NCBI RefSeq assembly: GCF_031082405.1
Contig: NZ_JAVHJU010000009.1
Coordinates: 124,001 to 188,000, forward strand
Direction of reading: 5' to 3'
Source of the DNA: Amycolatopsis sp. A133
GTDB lineage: Bacteria > Actinomycetota > Actinomycetes > Mycobacteriales > Pseudonocardiaceae
DNA length: 64,000 nucleotides
In this document: piece by piece, positions 23,822 through 34,518 of the stretch
Layout: each line of letters opens with the position of its first letter
Position numbering within the stretch: the stretch's first letter is position 1
Notes under the pieces: model-generated
Databases searched by the model: none
The model's input: the letters and a program-made list of their open reading frames with translations, nothing else
What the model was told of the DNA's origin: nothing
Made by a program: the position numbers and the translations under genes

Positions 23822-25224
23822 AGCGAGTCGCGGCCGTCGACCTCGGCGCGTCGAGCGGACGGGTGATGGCCGGAACGGCCGGGCCCTCGACGCTGACGGT
23901 CGAGGAGGTGCGGCGCTTCCCGAACGGCGGAGTCCGCGCCGGGCCGGCGCTGTACTGGGACATCCTGGGGCTGTACCGCGAGACCCTGGCCGGGATCCGG
24001 GAAGCCGGGCGCCTCGACGGCGTCGGCATCGACTCCTGGGCCGTCGACTACGGGCTCCTGGACGACCGCGGCGCCCTGCTCGGCAATCCCGTCTGCTACC
24101 GCGACCCGCGCACGGACGGCGTGCCCGCTTCGGTCTCGGCTCTGGTCCCCGACCGCGAGCTCTACGACGTGACGGGGCTGCAGCAGCTCCCGTTCAACAC
24201 CCTCTACCAGCTGGTGTCGGAAGCCGGCCGCCTCGACGCGGCGTCGACGATGCTGCTGATCCCCGACCTGCTGAACTACTGGCTCACGGGGTCGATCGGC
24301 GCCGAGCGCACGAACGCGTCGACCACGCAGCTGTACGACGTCCGCGCGCGGACGTGGGCAGACTCGCTCGCTTCGCGGGTCGGCATCCCCCCGCGGCTGC
24401 TGCCACCGTTGCGCGATCCCGGCACGGTGGTGGGCCCGGCGGACGAGCTGTCCGGCATCCCGGTGGTGGCGGTCGGATCGCACGACACGGCCTCGGCGGT
24501 GGTCGCGGTCCCGGCGTCCCCCACCGCGAACTTCGCGTACATTTCGGCGGGCACGTGGTCGTTGGCCGGCCTGGAGCTGCCGGCACCGGAGCTGAGCGAC
24601 GAGGCGCTGGCGGCGAACTTCACCAACGAGGGCGGCGTCGACGGCACGATCCGGTTCCTGCGCAACGTGATGGGCCTGTGGGTGCTGTCGGAAACGCTGC
24701 GCACGTGGTCGACGCCGGACCTCCCGGCCCTTCTTCGGGCGGCGGCTGCCTCCCCGGCACTGGCGGCGGTGGTGGACATCGACGCCCCGGCGTTCCTGCC
24801 GCCGGGCGACATGCCATCCCGCCTCTCGGCGGCCTGCGTCGCCACGGGCCAGCGCCCGCCATCCGGCCGGGCGGCGGTGGTCCGCTGCATCGTGGACAGC
24901 TTGGCCTTGGCCCACCGCCGGGCCATCCACGCTGCGGCCCGCATTTCCGGACGCTCGGTCGACGTCATCCACTTGGTGGGCGGCGGCGCCCGCAACGAGC
25001 TGCTGTGCCAGTCGACGGCGGACGCGTGCGGGGTCCCGGTGCTGGCGGGCCCGGTCGAAGCGGCGGCACTGGGGAACGTGCTGGTCCAGGCCCGGGCGTT
25101 GGGGGAGGACCTGCCGGACCTGGCGGCGATGCGGGCTTTGGTGCGGGAAACGCAGGAGATCCGCCGCTACGAGCCGTCGGGAACCGCAGACTGGGCGGCG
25201 GCGGAGGCCCGGCTTTTCGGTTGA
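23818..25224 (+). CDS. rhaB: Rhamnulokinase
   Basis: 468 residues of the FGGY kinase family. The N-terminal ATPase motif is VDLGASSGRVMAG; the substrate loop region GIDSWAVDYGLLD and YRDPRTDG, then GLQQLPFNTLYQL, are typical of rhamnulokinase; the second ATPase segment has VGSHDTASAV and VGGGARNELLCQ. It phosphorylates L-rhamnulose at C1, completing the pathway between isomerase and aldolase. It is the last gene of the operon. Confidence 0.92.
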   Translation: MKRVAAVDLGASSGRVMAGTAGPSTLTVEEVRRFPNGGVRAGPALYWDILGLYRETLAGIREAGRLDGVGIDSWAVDYGLLDDRGALLGNPVCYRDPRTDGVPASVSALVPDRELYDVTGLQQLPFNTLYQLVSEAGRLDAASTMLLIPDLLNYWLTGSIGAERTNASTTQLYDVRARTWADSLASRVGIPPRLLPPLRDPGTVVGPADELSGIPVVAVGSHDTASAVVAVPASPTANFAYISAGTWSLAGLELPAPELSDEALAANFTNEGGVDGTIRFLRNVMGLWVLSETLRTWSTPDLPALLRAAAASPALAAVVDIDAPAFLPPGDMPSRLSAACVATGQRPPSGRAAVVRCIVDSLALAHRRAIHAAARISGRSVDVIHLVGGGARNELLCQSTADACGVPVLAGPVEAAALGNVLVQARALGEDLPDLAAMRALVRETQEIRRYEPSGTADWAAAEARLFG

Positions 25225-25282
25225 CGGTTCCCATCGGCGAGGAGTTCGGCTCGGCTGCTGGTCCTCCACCGGCCCTCCGAGC

Positions 25283-25618
25283 TCAGAGGGTGATGTTGCC
25301 GTGGATGTCGCGGGCCTGCACGACCTTCCCGGTGACGTTCCCGGTCACCTGGTTGTGCACGCCCCCTTGGCTCTCCGACACCTTCTCCCACTCCGTCCGC
25401 AGCGCTTCGGAGAACTCGCCGTCCTCCGCCTCGACCTCCTGCAGGCGCTCCGCGAGGGCGGTGATCGGCCGGTTGTCCTCCGGGGCCGCCGACGCCGCTT
25501 CCAGGGCCGCGATGGCCGTGGGGTCCTTGGCGAACTTGCGTTTGACCAGGTCGTACAGGCCTGTTGCCCCCTTCGCCGCCAGTGCGGCGGCGATGGAGAT
25601 GAGGATCGGTTCGGGCAT
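25283..25618 (-). CDS. Small Bell-like protein with C-terminal amyloid-signalling-like motif
   Basis: 111 residues from the ATG at 25618. Residues ~1-83 are helical: a hydrophobic N-terminal helix (ILISIAAALAAKGATGLYDLV), a basic KRKFAKDP turn, and helices ITALAERLQEVEAEDGEFSEAL. This matches my recollection of the bacterial Bell domain, proposed as a counterpart of fungal HeLo/HELL and MLKL membrane-killing domains. Residues 85-111 contain VHNQVTGNVTGKVVQARDI followed by HGNITL, resembling the NLR-associated amyloid signalling (BASS) motifs of actinobacteria. No NLR or nuclease gene is adjacent. Assignment is by pattern recognition and needs profile searches. Confidence 0.6.
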   Translation of the reverse strand: MPEPILISIAAALAAKGATGLYDLVKRKFAKDPTAIAALEAASAAPEDNRPITALAERLQEVEAEDGEFSEALRTEWEKVSESQGGVHNQVTGNVTGKVVQARDIHGNITL

Positions 25619-25688
25619 ACGTTCCAACCTAGCCGCGCGCGTCCTGCCGGAGATACAGCCGACCGTGCACGACATTCGCCCGCGGCAA

Positions 25689-25704
25689 TGGGAGAGCGCT
25701 CTCA
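25689..25704. promoter_or_regulatory. LacI-type operator upstream of the LacI gene
   Basis: GAGAGCGCTCTC (25692-25703) is a perfect 12-base palindrome within TGGGAGAGCGCTCTCA, 21 bases before the regulator's GTG. The same core occurs twice at 31.7-31.85 kb. It resembles the CebR-type GGGAGCGCTCCC operators of actinobacterial LacI proteins. Confidence 0.75.
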
Positions 25705-25724
25705 CAGCGTGCTAGAAAGGACAG

Positions 25725-26756
25725 GTGACGACGCAGCCGCCCACCCTGGAGGACGTCGCGCGGGTCGCCGGCGTCTCGCGCGCCACCGTGTCACGCGTGG
25801 TGAACAGCGTGCGCAACGTCGATCCGAAGCTGCGGGAGACCGTCGAACGCGCCATCGCCGATACCGGGTACGTGCCGAACCGGGCCGCTCGCACGCTCGT
25901 CACCCGGCGCACCGGGGGGATCGCGCTCGTGGTGTCGGAGCCGGCGCGACACGTCGAGGCGTTCACCGGCGGGGTGTTCGGCGATCCGTTCTTCGGGCGC
26001 GTTGTCGAAGGCGTGGTCGCGCACCTGCGTCCGCACGGGCTGCACCCGCTGCTGATGCTCGTCGACAGCGACGAAGAGCGGGCGAAGCTGGTGCCGAAGC
26101 TGCGCCAGGAGCAGGTCAGCGGGGTGCTGCTGATCTCGCTGCACCCGGCGGAGGACTCCCTTCCGCGCGTGCTGACCGGCGCGGGCGTTCCCACCGCGCT
26201 CTTCGCGCGTCCGGGCCGTCCGGCGCCGGTCTGCTACGTCGACGTCGCCCACCAGGACGGCGCCCGGCTCGCCGCGGACCGGCTCGTCTCGCGCGGCTGC
26301 CACCGGGTCGCCACCATCGCGGGCCCGGCGGGCACCCCGGCGGGGCAGGACCGGCTGGCCGGATTCCGCGACGCGATGGCCCGGCACGGCCACGCCTACG
26401 TCGCGGTGGCCGAGGGCGACTTCACCGAGCGCGGCGGTGAGCTGGCGATGGAGCGGCTGCTCGCCGAGGACCCGGCGCTGGACGGCCTGTTCGTGGCCAA
26501 CGACCTGATGGCGTACGGCGCCCTGACCGTGTTGCGCGAAGCGGGCAGGCGGGTCCCGGACGACGTGGCTGTCGTCGGCTTCGACGACAGCCGGGTCGCG
26601 CTGAGCTGCCGCCCCCGCCTCACGACCGTCCGCCAGCCGGTCGAGGAAATGGGCGCGGCGATGGCCCGGATGGTCCTGGACCGCATGGCCGACCCGGCCC
26701 TGCGCGCGGAGTCGGTGATCTTCGACCCGCAGCTGGTGGTCCGCGACTCGGCCTGA
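25725..26756 (+). CDS. LacI-family regulator of a glycan-degradation regulon
   Basis: 343 residues from GTG at 25725 with AAAGGA upstream. HTH LEDVARVAGVSRATVSRVVNS, hinge VPNRAARTLVTRRTG, then a sugar-binding core (ALVVSEPARHVEAFTGGVFGDPFF, VANDLMAYGALTVL, VGFDDSRVALSCRPRLTTVRQP). The recognition-helix region resembles that of CebR/BxlR-type repressors, which bind GAGCGCTC palindromes. Palindromes occur before itself, the DUF1996 gene and the discoidin/glycosidase gene. The inducer is probably an oligosaccharide released by the GH31 enzyme. Confidence 0.88.
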   Translation: MTTQPPTLEDVARVAGVSRATVSRVVNSVRNVDPKLRETVERAIADTGYVPNRAARTLVTRRTGGIALVVSEPARHVEAFTGGVFGDPFFGRVVEGVVAHLRPHGLHPLLMLVDSDEERAKLVPKLRQEQVSGVLLISLHPAEDSLPRVLTGAGVPTALFARPGRPAPVCYVDVAHQDGARLAADRLVSRGCHRVATIAGPAGTPAGQDRLAGFRDAMARHGHAYVAVAEGDFTERGGELAMERLLAEDPALDGLFVANDLMAYGALTVLREAGRRVPDDVAVVGFDDSRVALSCRPRLTTVRQPVEEMGAAMARMVLDRMADPALRAESVIFDPQLVVRDSA

Positions 26757-26807
26757 CCGCCGGGTTCGCGACACGCCCGAGACCCAGCGCGACGGCGCGT
26801 CACCGGC

Positions 26808-26839
26808 CACTGATCTGTCCGGACAGGTCCGTTCAGTGG
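26808..26839. other. Nested inverted repeats between LacI and GH31 genes
   Basis: CTGTCCGGACAG (26815-26826) is a perfect 12-base palindrome flanked by CCACTGA (26808-26814) and TCAGTGG (26833-26839). It could terminate the LacI transcript or act as an operator for the GH31 gene, which lacks the GAGAGCGCTCTC site. Confidence 0.45.
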
Positions 26840-26922
26840 TCTGGACATCCACGGAGACGTTGTGCTCAGATTTCCAACGTTGTAACGCCGCCGAGTCCCC
26901 TTCACCGGAACGGAGTTCCGCC

Positions 26923-29900
26923 TTGCGGAGCAGAACAGCGAGATCCATGCGGCGGGCCTGCGCGCTCGTCGTCGCCGGGACCGCCGTCGCGGCGGTGACC
27001 GTCGCGACGCCCGCCGTGGCCGGGCCCGTGCGCCAGACCGTCACCGCCGGGAACGCCCGCTTCCAGGTGCTGTCCCCGACCCTCATCCGCACCGAGTACG
27101 CCGGCGACGGCCGCTTCACCGACGCCGCCACCTTCAACGCCGTCGGCCGCGGCGCCTTCACGCCGACGCCGTACACCAGCACGGTTTCCGGTGGCGTGCT
27201 CACGATCCGGACGAGCGCGACGACCCTCACCTACCGGCTGGACTCCGGCCCCTTCGACGGCGGCAACCTCGAGATCCGCACGACCGCGGGCGCGGCCCCG
27301 GTGCTCGCGGCGCCCTGGCGCCACCTGACCTGCACGGCCGGCGCGCGCTGCGAGGCCGAAGACCTCACGACCGACGGGCTCGGCGTCGCCACCGACCACT
27401 CCGGCTACACCGGCGAAGGCTTCCTCGCCGGGTTCGAGAGCACCGGCAACTCGGTGACGGCCGACGTCCTCGCGCCCACCGCGGGGACGTACTCCCTGAC
27501 CGCCCGCTACGCCAACGGCCAGGGCGGCGACGGCCAGCACGCCACCCGCACCCTGAGCGTTTCGGTCGACGGCGGCGCGGCGCAGAAGCTCACGCTGCCC
27601 GCGACGGCCGACTGGAACGCCTGGGCACTCGCCTCGGTGCCGGTCACCCTCGGCGCCGGCCACCACAGCGTCCGCGTCGAACGGACCGCGGCCGACTCCG
27701 GCAACGTCAACCTCGACGGCCTGGCCGTGCTGGCCGCCGGCGCGCCGTTCCCGCCGGCCTCGGCGCGCGCGTTCACCGGCTGTCCGGCCGGGGTGAGCTG
27801 CGAGGCCGAAGCCGGGCTCCGCACCGGCTCCGCCGTCGTGGCGACCGACCACCCCGGGTACGCCGGGCGCGGGTTCGTCGCCGAGCTCAACCGCGGCTCG
27901 ACGCTGACCCACCGCGTGGCGGACGTCCCGGCCGACGGCACGTACCTGCTGCACGTCCGGTACGCCAACGGCCAGGGCGGCGACGGCCGGCACGAGACGA
28001 GGACCGCGCCGGTCACCGCGAACGGCGTCACCCGCACGCTGGCCCTCCCGGTCACCGACAGCTGGGACGCCTGGAAGAGCGCGTCCGTGCCGGTCGACCT
28101 CAAGGCGGGCACGAACGACGTCGTCCTCGCCTGCCCCGAGGACACCAGCTGCCACGTCAACATCGACACCGTCGCCGTCACCCCGGCCGCGGGCACGGCC
28201 CCGCAGCCGCACCTCGCGCTCGGCGGCTACCGGCGCGGCCTCGACGGCGTGAACGGCGACAACGGCGCGCCGTCAACCACCGAAGGGCTCCTGCACCAGG
28301 ACGGCTGGTACCTGCTCGACGACAGCCCCTCCGCGCTGTACGACACGCGCACGCGCGCGGTCACGCAGCGCCCGTCCCACAGCGGGAACCCCTACCAGGA
28401 CGGCTACCTGTTCACGTTCGGCCACGACTACAAGGCGGGGCTGCGCGACCTCGCGACCCTGACGGGGCCGCCGCAGCTGCTGCCGCGCTGGGCCTACGGC
28501 GTCTGGTACTCCGAGTACATCGACCGCACCGCGGCCGACTACCGCGACACGATCCTGCCGCGGTTCCGCAGTGAAGGCGTCCCGCTGGACGTGCTGGTGA
28601 CCGACACCGACTTCAAGGCGCCGGACACCTGGAACGGCTGGCAGGTCGACACCGCGAAGTTCCCCGACCCGGCCGGCTTCTTCGCCTGGTCGGAGGCCCA
28701 GGGCCTGCACAACAACCTCAACATCCACCCCAGCATCATGGGTTCGGACCCGCAGTTCGCCCGCGCCCAGGCGACGGCGAAGGGCAAGCTGGTCAAGTCG
28801 AACTGCGGCAGCGACTGCTACGTCTTCGACTGGGGCGACCCGGACCAGCTCAAGGCCTACCTCGACCTGCACGCAGGGATGATGAAGCAGGGCAACGACT
28901 TCTGGTGGCTCGACTGGTGCTGTGACGCGTCGCGGTCGAGCCTGCCCGGCGTCACCCCGGACGCCTGGATCAACCAGCAGTACGCCGACCTCGCGGCGCC
29001 CGCGACCGGCCGCGGGTTCGTCATCTCGCGGGCGTACGGGTCGCTGCAGGCGGGTGGCTACGGCGGCCCGACGGCGCTGGCGACCGGGCCGTGGGCGGAC
29101 AAGCGCAGCACGCTCCACTTCACCGGCGACACGGCCTCGACCTGGGGGACGCTGCGGATGGAGGTCGGCGTGACGCCGGCGGAGTCGGCCGCGACGGGCA
29201 TGTCGGCCATCAGCCACGACATCGGCGGCCACAACGACACGACCGGCCTGCGCGGCAGCGAGACCTACACCTCCGGTGGCCAGCAGCACCAGACGTTCAA
29301 GCTGCCGGACGACCTGTACGCGCGGTGGGTCCAGCTCGGCACGTTCCAGCCGATCGACCGGCTGCACAGCAACCACAGCGACCGGCTGCCCTGGCAGTAC
29401 GGCGGTGCGGCGAAGGCGTCGGCGACGAAGTTCCTGAACCTGCGGGAAAACCTGGTGCCGTACACGTACACCCTGGCGCAGGAGGCCGCCACGACGGGCG
29501 TCCCCGTGGTGCGGCCGACGTACCTGGAGTACCCGGAGGAGCCGGGCGCGTACGCGGCGGCCCAGAGCGAGTACTTCTACGGGCCGGACATGCTGGTGGC
29601 GCCGGTGACGTCCCCGGGCACGTCGGCGACGACGCCGGTCTGGTTCCCGCCGGGCCAGTGGACGGACTACTTCACCGGCAAGACGTACGCGGGCGGCACG
29701 ACGCAGCAGATCACGTCCGACCTGGGCACGATGCCGGTGTTCCTCCGCGCGGGCGGCATCACGGTGACCCGGACGGCGGACGTCACCAACGACGTCCAGA
29801 ACCCGCTGAACCGCGCCACGGTGACGGTGGCACCGGGCGGATCGGGGACGTTCTCGCTGTACGAGGACAACGGCGTTTCGTCGTCGCGTTCGTCGTCGAC

Positions 29901-30147
29901 GAAGATCACCTACAGCGAGCGCTTCGGGGCGCACACGGTGACGGTGGCGCCGTCGGCGGGATCGTTGCGGGTGGCCCCCCGCGAGTGGACGGTGAAGTTC
30001 GTCGGCGTGGCGTCGCCCCCGAGCCGGGTGAAGGTCGGAGCCGGCTGGGCACCGTCATCGGCGTGGAAGTGGGACGCGGCGACGAAGACGCTGACCGTGA
30101 CAGCGCCGGCTCACCCGGGCCGGGGACCGGTGACGGTCACGTACTGA
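26923..30147 (+). CDS. Secreted GH31 glycosidase with two CBM35-like domains
   Basis: 1074 residues from a TTG at 26923, seven bases after CGGAG; ATG at 26947 is an alternative. The signal peptide ends TPAVAG. An N-terminal GH31 beta domain is interrupted by two tandem CBM35/CBM6-like modules (~135-275 and ~285-430), each starting CEAE and containing ARYANGQGGDG or VRYANGQGGDG. The barrel has the nucleophile in FWWLDWCCD (Asp664) and the acid/base in FTGDTASTW (Asp736), matching GH31 WxD and RxxGD motifs. C-terminal beta domains close the protein. GH31 enzymes retain alpha-linkage (alpha-glucosidase, alpha-xylosidase, glucosyltransferase); substrate not assigned. Confidence 0.9.
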   Translation: MRSRTARSMRRACALVVAGTAVAAVTVATPAVAGPVRQTVTAGNARFQVLSPTLIRTEYAGDGRFTDAATFNAVGRGAFTPTPYTSTVSGGVLTIRTSATTLTYRLDSGPFDGGNLEIRTTAGAAPVLAAPWRHLTCTAGARCEAEDLTTDGLGVATDHSGYTGEGFLAGFESTGNSVTADVLAPTAGTYSLTARYANGQGGDGQHATRTLSVSVDGGAAQKLTLPATADWNAWALASVPVTLGAGHHSVRVERTAADSGNVNLDGLAVLAAGAPFPPASARAFTGCPAGVSCEAEAGLRTGSAVVATDHPGYAGRGFVAELNRGSTLTHRVADVPADGTYLLHVRYANGQGGDGRHETRTAPVTANGVTRTLALPVTDSWDAWKSASVPVDLKAGTNDVVLACPEDTSCHVNIDTVAVTPAAGTAPQPHLALGGYRRGLDGVNGDNGAPSTTEGLLHQDGWYLLDDSPSALYDTRTRAVTQRPSHSGNPYQDGYLFTFGHDYKAGLRDLATLTGPPQLLPRWAYGVWYSEYIDRTAADYRDTILPRFRSEGVPLDVLVTDTDFKAPDTWNGWQVDTAKFPDPAGFFAWSEAQGLHNNLNIHPSIMGSDPQFARAQATAKGKLVKSNCGSDCYVFDWGDPDQLKAYLDLHAGMMKQGNDFWWLDWCCDASRSSLPGVTPDAWINQQYADLAAPATGRGFVISRAYGSLQAGGYGGPTALATGPWADKRSTLHFTGDTASTWGTLRMEVGVTPAESAATGMSAISHDIGGHNDTTGLRGSETYTSGGQQHQTFKLPDDLYARWVQLGTFQPIDRLHSNHSDRLPWQYGGAAKASATKFLNLRENLVPYTYTLAQEAATTGVPVVRPTYLEYPEEPGAYAAAQSEYFYGPDMLVAPVTSPGTSATTPVWFPPGQWTDYFTGKTYAGGTTQQITSDLGTMPVFLRAGGITVTRTADVTNDVQNPLNRATVTVAPGGSGTFSLYEDNGVSSSRSSSTKITYSERFGAHTVTVAPSAGSLRVAPREWTVKFVGVASPPSRVKVGAGWAPSSAWKWDAATKTLTVTAPAHPGRGPVTVTY

Positions 30148-30166
30148 GCCGCCGGCGGGCGGAGCC

Positions 30167-30212
30167 GTGAAGGCTGCCGCGAGGGAATCGGATCCCTCGC
30201 GGCAGCCTTCAC
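30167..30212. terminator. Bidirectional terminator
   Basis: GTGAAGGCTGCCGCGAGGGA (30167-30186) pairs perfectly with 30193-30212 around a six-base loop. It separates the convergent GH31 and DUF305 genes. Confidence 0.85.
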
Positions 30213-30217
30213 CGATT

Positions 30218-30742
30218 TCATGCCGTCTTCGCGAGCACCGCGCCTACGCGCGTTCCCTCTGCGCCGACCTCCCCGGCCAGCTCGCGAGTCTCCGGGTCTT
30301 CACCGGAGGCCTGCTCGCCGCCGGCCAGCACGACGAGCTGCGCCGCGTGTGCCCGCAGCAGCGCGACCAGGCGCCGGTCGAAGCCGGGACCTCGTTCGCT
30401 CCGCAACGCCACCAGGTCGGCCACCGTGACCATGCCCGGCATGCGGTGTCCACTGTGGATGTCGCTCGCCGGCAGCCCGGCCCGGTCGCGGGCCGCGCGC
30501 AGGCGGACCAGCAACCGGTCCTGCGGGCCCGCGACAGCGCCGGCCGCCGAGCGGACCGCCGTGCTCGCCGCGTGGTCCGGAGCCAGGCGCGCCGCCGACA
30601 AGGCGTTCTCCGTCATCGGCACCACCAGCTGCAACCAGGCCACGTCGGTCGGGTTGAAGGCCGCGGGAGCGGGACCGGCGGTGGTGGCGCAACCGCCCAT
30701 GATCAGCGCCACCACCGCCGCCCCCAGGGCCCGCCGGTTCAC
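30218..30742 (-). CDS. DUF305-family lipoprotein lacking the histidine pairs
   Basis: 174 residues from a GTG at 30742 that overlaps the upstream stop (GTGA). The signal peptide ends MGGC. The DUF305 layout is present: a helix where the family has FxxxMIxHHxxA (here WLQLVVPMTENALSAARLA), the RMPGMVTVADLVALRSERGPGFDRRLVALLRAHAAQ centre, and the tail GEDPETRELAGEV. In both helices the conserved His-His pair is replaced (PMTEN; RAHAAQ keeps one His). DUF305 proteins are linked to copper or metal handling; this one may have lost that site. Co-transcribed with the DUF1996 gene. Confidence 0.75.
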   Translation of the reverse strand: MNRRALGAAVVALIMGGCATTAGPAPAAFNPTDVAWLQLVVPMTENALSAARLAPDHAASTAVRSAAGAVAGPQDRLLVRLRAARDRAGLPASDIHSGHRMPGMVTVADLVALRSERGPGFDRRLVALLRAHAAQLVVLAGGEQASGEDPETRELAGEVGAEGTRVGAVLAKTA

Positions 30743-31671
30743 GGACGGCCGGGCAGCCGGTAGTTCGGGCCCAGCACGCTGCCGCGGTCCGGCTTGTACA
30801 GGTCGAACCCGCGCGGGTCGCACTGCAGGCCGCCGTTGATGCAGTGCTTCACCAGCGCCGCCAGTGTTTCGGGGTCCCACGCGTTGAAGAAGTCGTAGTG
30901 CCACGAGTACCCGCGCCCGCTGGCCAGGTGCACCCCGGTCATGTCGCCGCTCACCGGGAACGCCATCTTGAACTCCAGCATCGGCACGGCCACCGGGTGA
31001 TCGGCCGGGCACGTCAGCGTCGCCCGGTCCGGGTACGCCACGTGGCTCTTGTGGTCGGCCGAGTCCAGGTGGACGCCGTCCCAGCAGCTCGGCGCCTGGT
31101 AGCGGATGTTGAGCTGGCTGCCGGCCACGCACCGCACGGGGACGTCCCAGTTGTGGAAGCTGTCCCCGCATTCCCAGCCTTCGACGGCGCCGGGCGCGTG
31201 CTGGAACTCGTCCTGCGTCGCCGTGACGCTCCCGGCCACGTACCGCAGGCCGGGCGGGAACGGCACGACCTTCGTGTAGTCGAGGATCCCGGACTTGTAG
31301 TAGACGACCTGCGCGAAGTTCGGCAGGACCACCTGGTTCCCGTTGTACACAGTCGGGAACCAGTACGCGGACAGGTCGTCCGGCGCGATACAGGTCGTGT
31401 TGCCGACGCCGGCGCCCTGCAGGGATTGCAGCGTCGTCGCCGCGTTTGTGGTCTTGTTGCCGAGGAACGTGTGGTCGTGCGACGCGCCGGGCAGCCCGGG
31501 GAAGACGATCGGGTCGTCCGGCTGGTGGTGGCTGGGGGAGCAGTTGACCTGGAACTCGTGGTGGGTCACCAGGTCGTCGGCCCCGGCGGGCGACCAGGTG
31601 GCCGCGGTCAGTAAGGCGCCTGCCAGCACGGTGGCGGCGGTGCAGGCGAGGAGCGCGGCTTTTGTTGCCAA
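30739..31671 (-). CDS. Secreted DUF1996 domain protein
   Basis: About 310 residues from a TTG at 31671 with GGAGGA close upstream; the ATG at 31728 would place the operator inside the gene. The signal peptide ends SPAGA. The body is a DUF1996 domain: EFQVNCSPSHHQPDDPIVFPG, SHDHTFLGNKTTNA, YWFPTVY, ADHKSHVAYP, and paired cysteines, as in secreted fungal and actinobacterial proteins often attached to carbohydrate-binding modules. The conserved His and Asp residues hint at a metal or catalytic site but the activity is unknown. It begins beside a perfect 18-base LacI operator. Confidence 0.85.
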   Translation of the reverse strand: MATKAALLACTAATVLAGALLTAATWSPAGADDLVTHHEFQVNCSPSHHQPDDPIVFPGLPGASHDHTFLGNKTTNAATTLQSLQGAGVGNTTCIAPDDLSAYWFPTVYNGNQVVLPNFAQVVYYKSGILDYTKVVPFPPGLRYVAGSVTATQDEFQHAPGAVEGWECGDSFHNWDVPVRCVAGSQLNIRYQAPSCWDGVHLDSADHKSHVAYPDRATLTCPADHPVAVPMLEFKMAFPVSGDMTGVHLASGRGYSWHYDFFNAWDPETLAALVKHCINGGLQCDPRGFDLYKPDRGSVLGPNYRLPGRP

Positions 31672-31698
31672 GGGTCCTCCACGGTGAGGTGCCAAGGA

Positions 31699-31716
31699 TG
31701 GGAGAGCGCTCTCCCA
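31699..31716. promoter_or_regulatory. Perfect 18-bp LacI operator
   Basis: TGGGAGAGCGCTCTCCCA is a perfect palindrome 28 bases upstream of the DUF1996 start, carrying the same core as the site before the LacI gene. Confidence 0.8.
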
Positions 31717-31840
31717 AAGCATGCGCACCTCGCTGCCGCCGTGTCAAGGAGCACGCGGTTGTCCCAGCGGACAGTCATTGTCGGGTTTCCGGCCGAATCT
31801 TGACAACGCGGGGGCGGCTGCCGAACCATCGGTTCCGCTC

Positions 31841-31854
31841 GGAGAGCGCTCTCC
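31841..31854. promoter_or_regulatory. LacI operator of the discoidin/glycosidase gene
   Basis: GGAGAGCGCTCTCC, a perfect 14-base palindrome 34 bases before the GTG at 31889; third copy of the core in 6.2 kb. Confidence 0.8.
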
Positions 31855-31888
31855 CTTCCTTCGTTCCCCCTGCCGTACGGGAGTCATC

Positions 31889-34021
<2,133 letters not shown>

Positions 34022-34026
34022 CGGGT

Positions 34027-34058
34027 GTGGTGGCCCTTAGGCGCCGAAGGGCCACCAC
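34027..34058. terminator. Bidirectional terminator
   Basis: GTGGTGGCCCTT (34027-34038) pairs perfectly with AAGGGCCACCAC (34047-34058), between two convergent genes. Confidence 0.85.
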
Positions 34059-34061
34059 GTG

Positions 34062-34412
34062 TCAGCTCTCGGCGAGGCAGAAGAGGTGGCCTTCGGGGTC
34101 TTGCAGGACGATCCAGTCGCCGCCGCCGGGCTGGAAGTCCGGCTTGGTGGCACCGAGCGTCACGAACTCGTCGACGGCGCTTTCGAGGTCGCCGACCCGG
34201 AGGTCGAGGTGGGCGTGCTTGGCGGCACCCGGCCAGGCGGGACCGCGGTAGCCGGCCACGCGCTGGAAGCCGAGACCGACCGGGCCGCCGCCGAGCTGGA
34301 CGGTGTCGTCGCCGGCGTGGGTCACCTCCCAGCCGAGCGCCTTGGCGTAGAAGGCGGCGAGCGCGACCGGGTCGGCGCAGTCGAGGACGACGGTGGTGAG
34401 TTCTGCGGGCAC
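34062..34412 (-). CDS. VOC family (glyoxalase-like) protein
   Basis: 116 residues from GTG at 34412 with AAAGGAG upstream. It has two beta-alpha-beta-beta-beta modules: TTVVLDCADPVALAAFYAKALGWEV and HAHLDLRVGDLESAVDEFVTLGA, ending DWIVLQDPEGHLFCL. Such single-domain VOC proteins act as dioxygenase/glyoxalase-like enzymes or drug-binding proteins; substrate unknown. It diverges from the AraC gene. Confidence 0.85.
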   Translation of the reverse strand: MPAELTTVVLDCADPVALAAFYAKALGWEVTHAGDDTVQLGGGPVGLGFQRVAGYRGPAWPGAAKHAHLDLRVGDLESAVDEFVTLGATKPDFQPGGGDWIVLQDPEGHLFCLAES

Positions 34413-34452
34413 GGGTGGCTCCTTTCGTCGTGCGGGAGCCTGCCCGCCGTCC

Positions 34453-34501
34453 GGGGGTACGGTCTTGAAGATCTTTGCGGCGCGGAAACTGTCGTACCCC
34501 C
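34453..34501. promoter_or_regulatory. Inverted repeat in the VOC/AraC intergenic region
   Basis: GGGGGTAC (34453-34460) and GTACCCCC (34494-34501) are eight-base inverted repeats flanking a possible -35 TTGAAG; GTACCGTCC follows immediately. Candidate site for autoregulation of the AraC protein. Confidence 0.4.
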
Positions 34502-34518
34502 GGCGTACCGTCCGGCTT

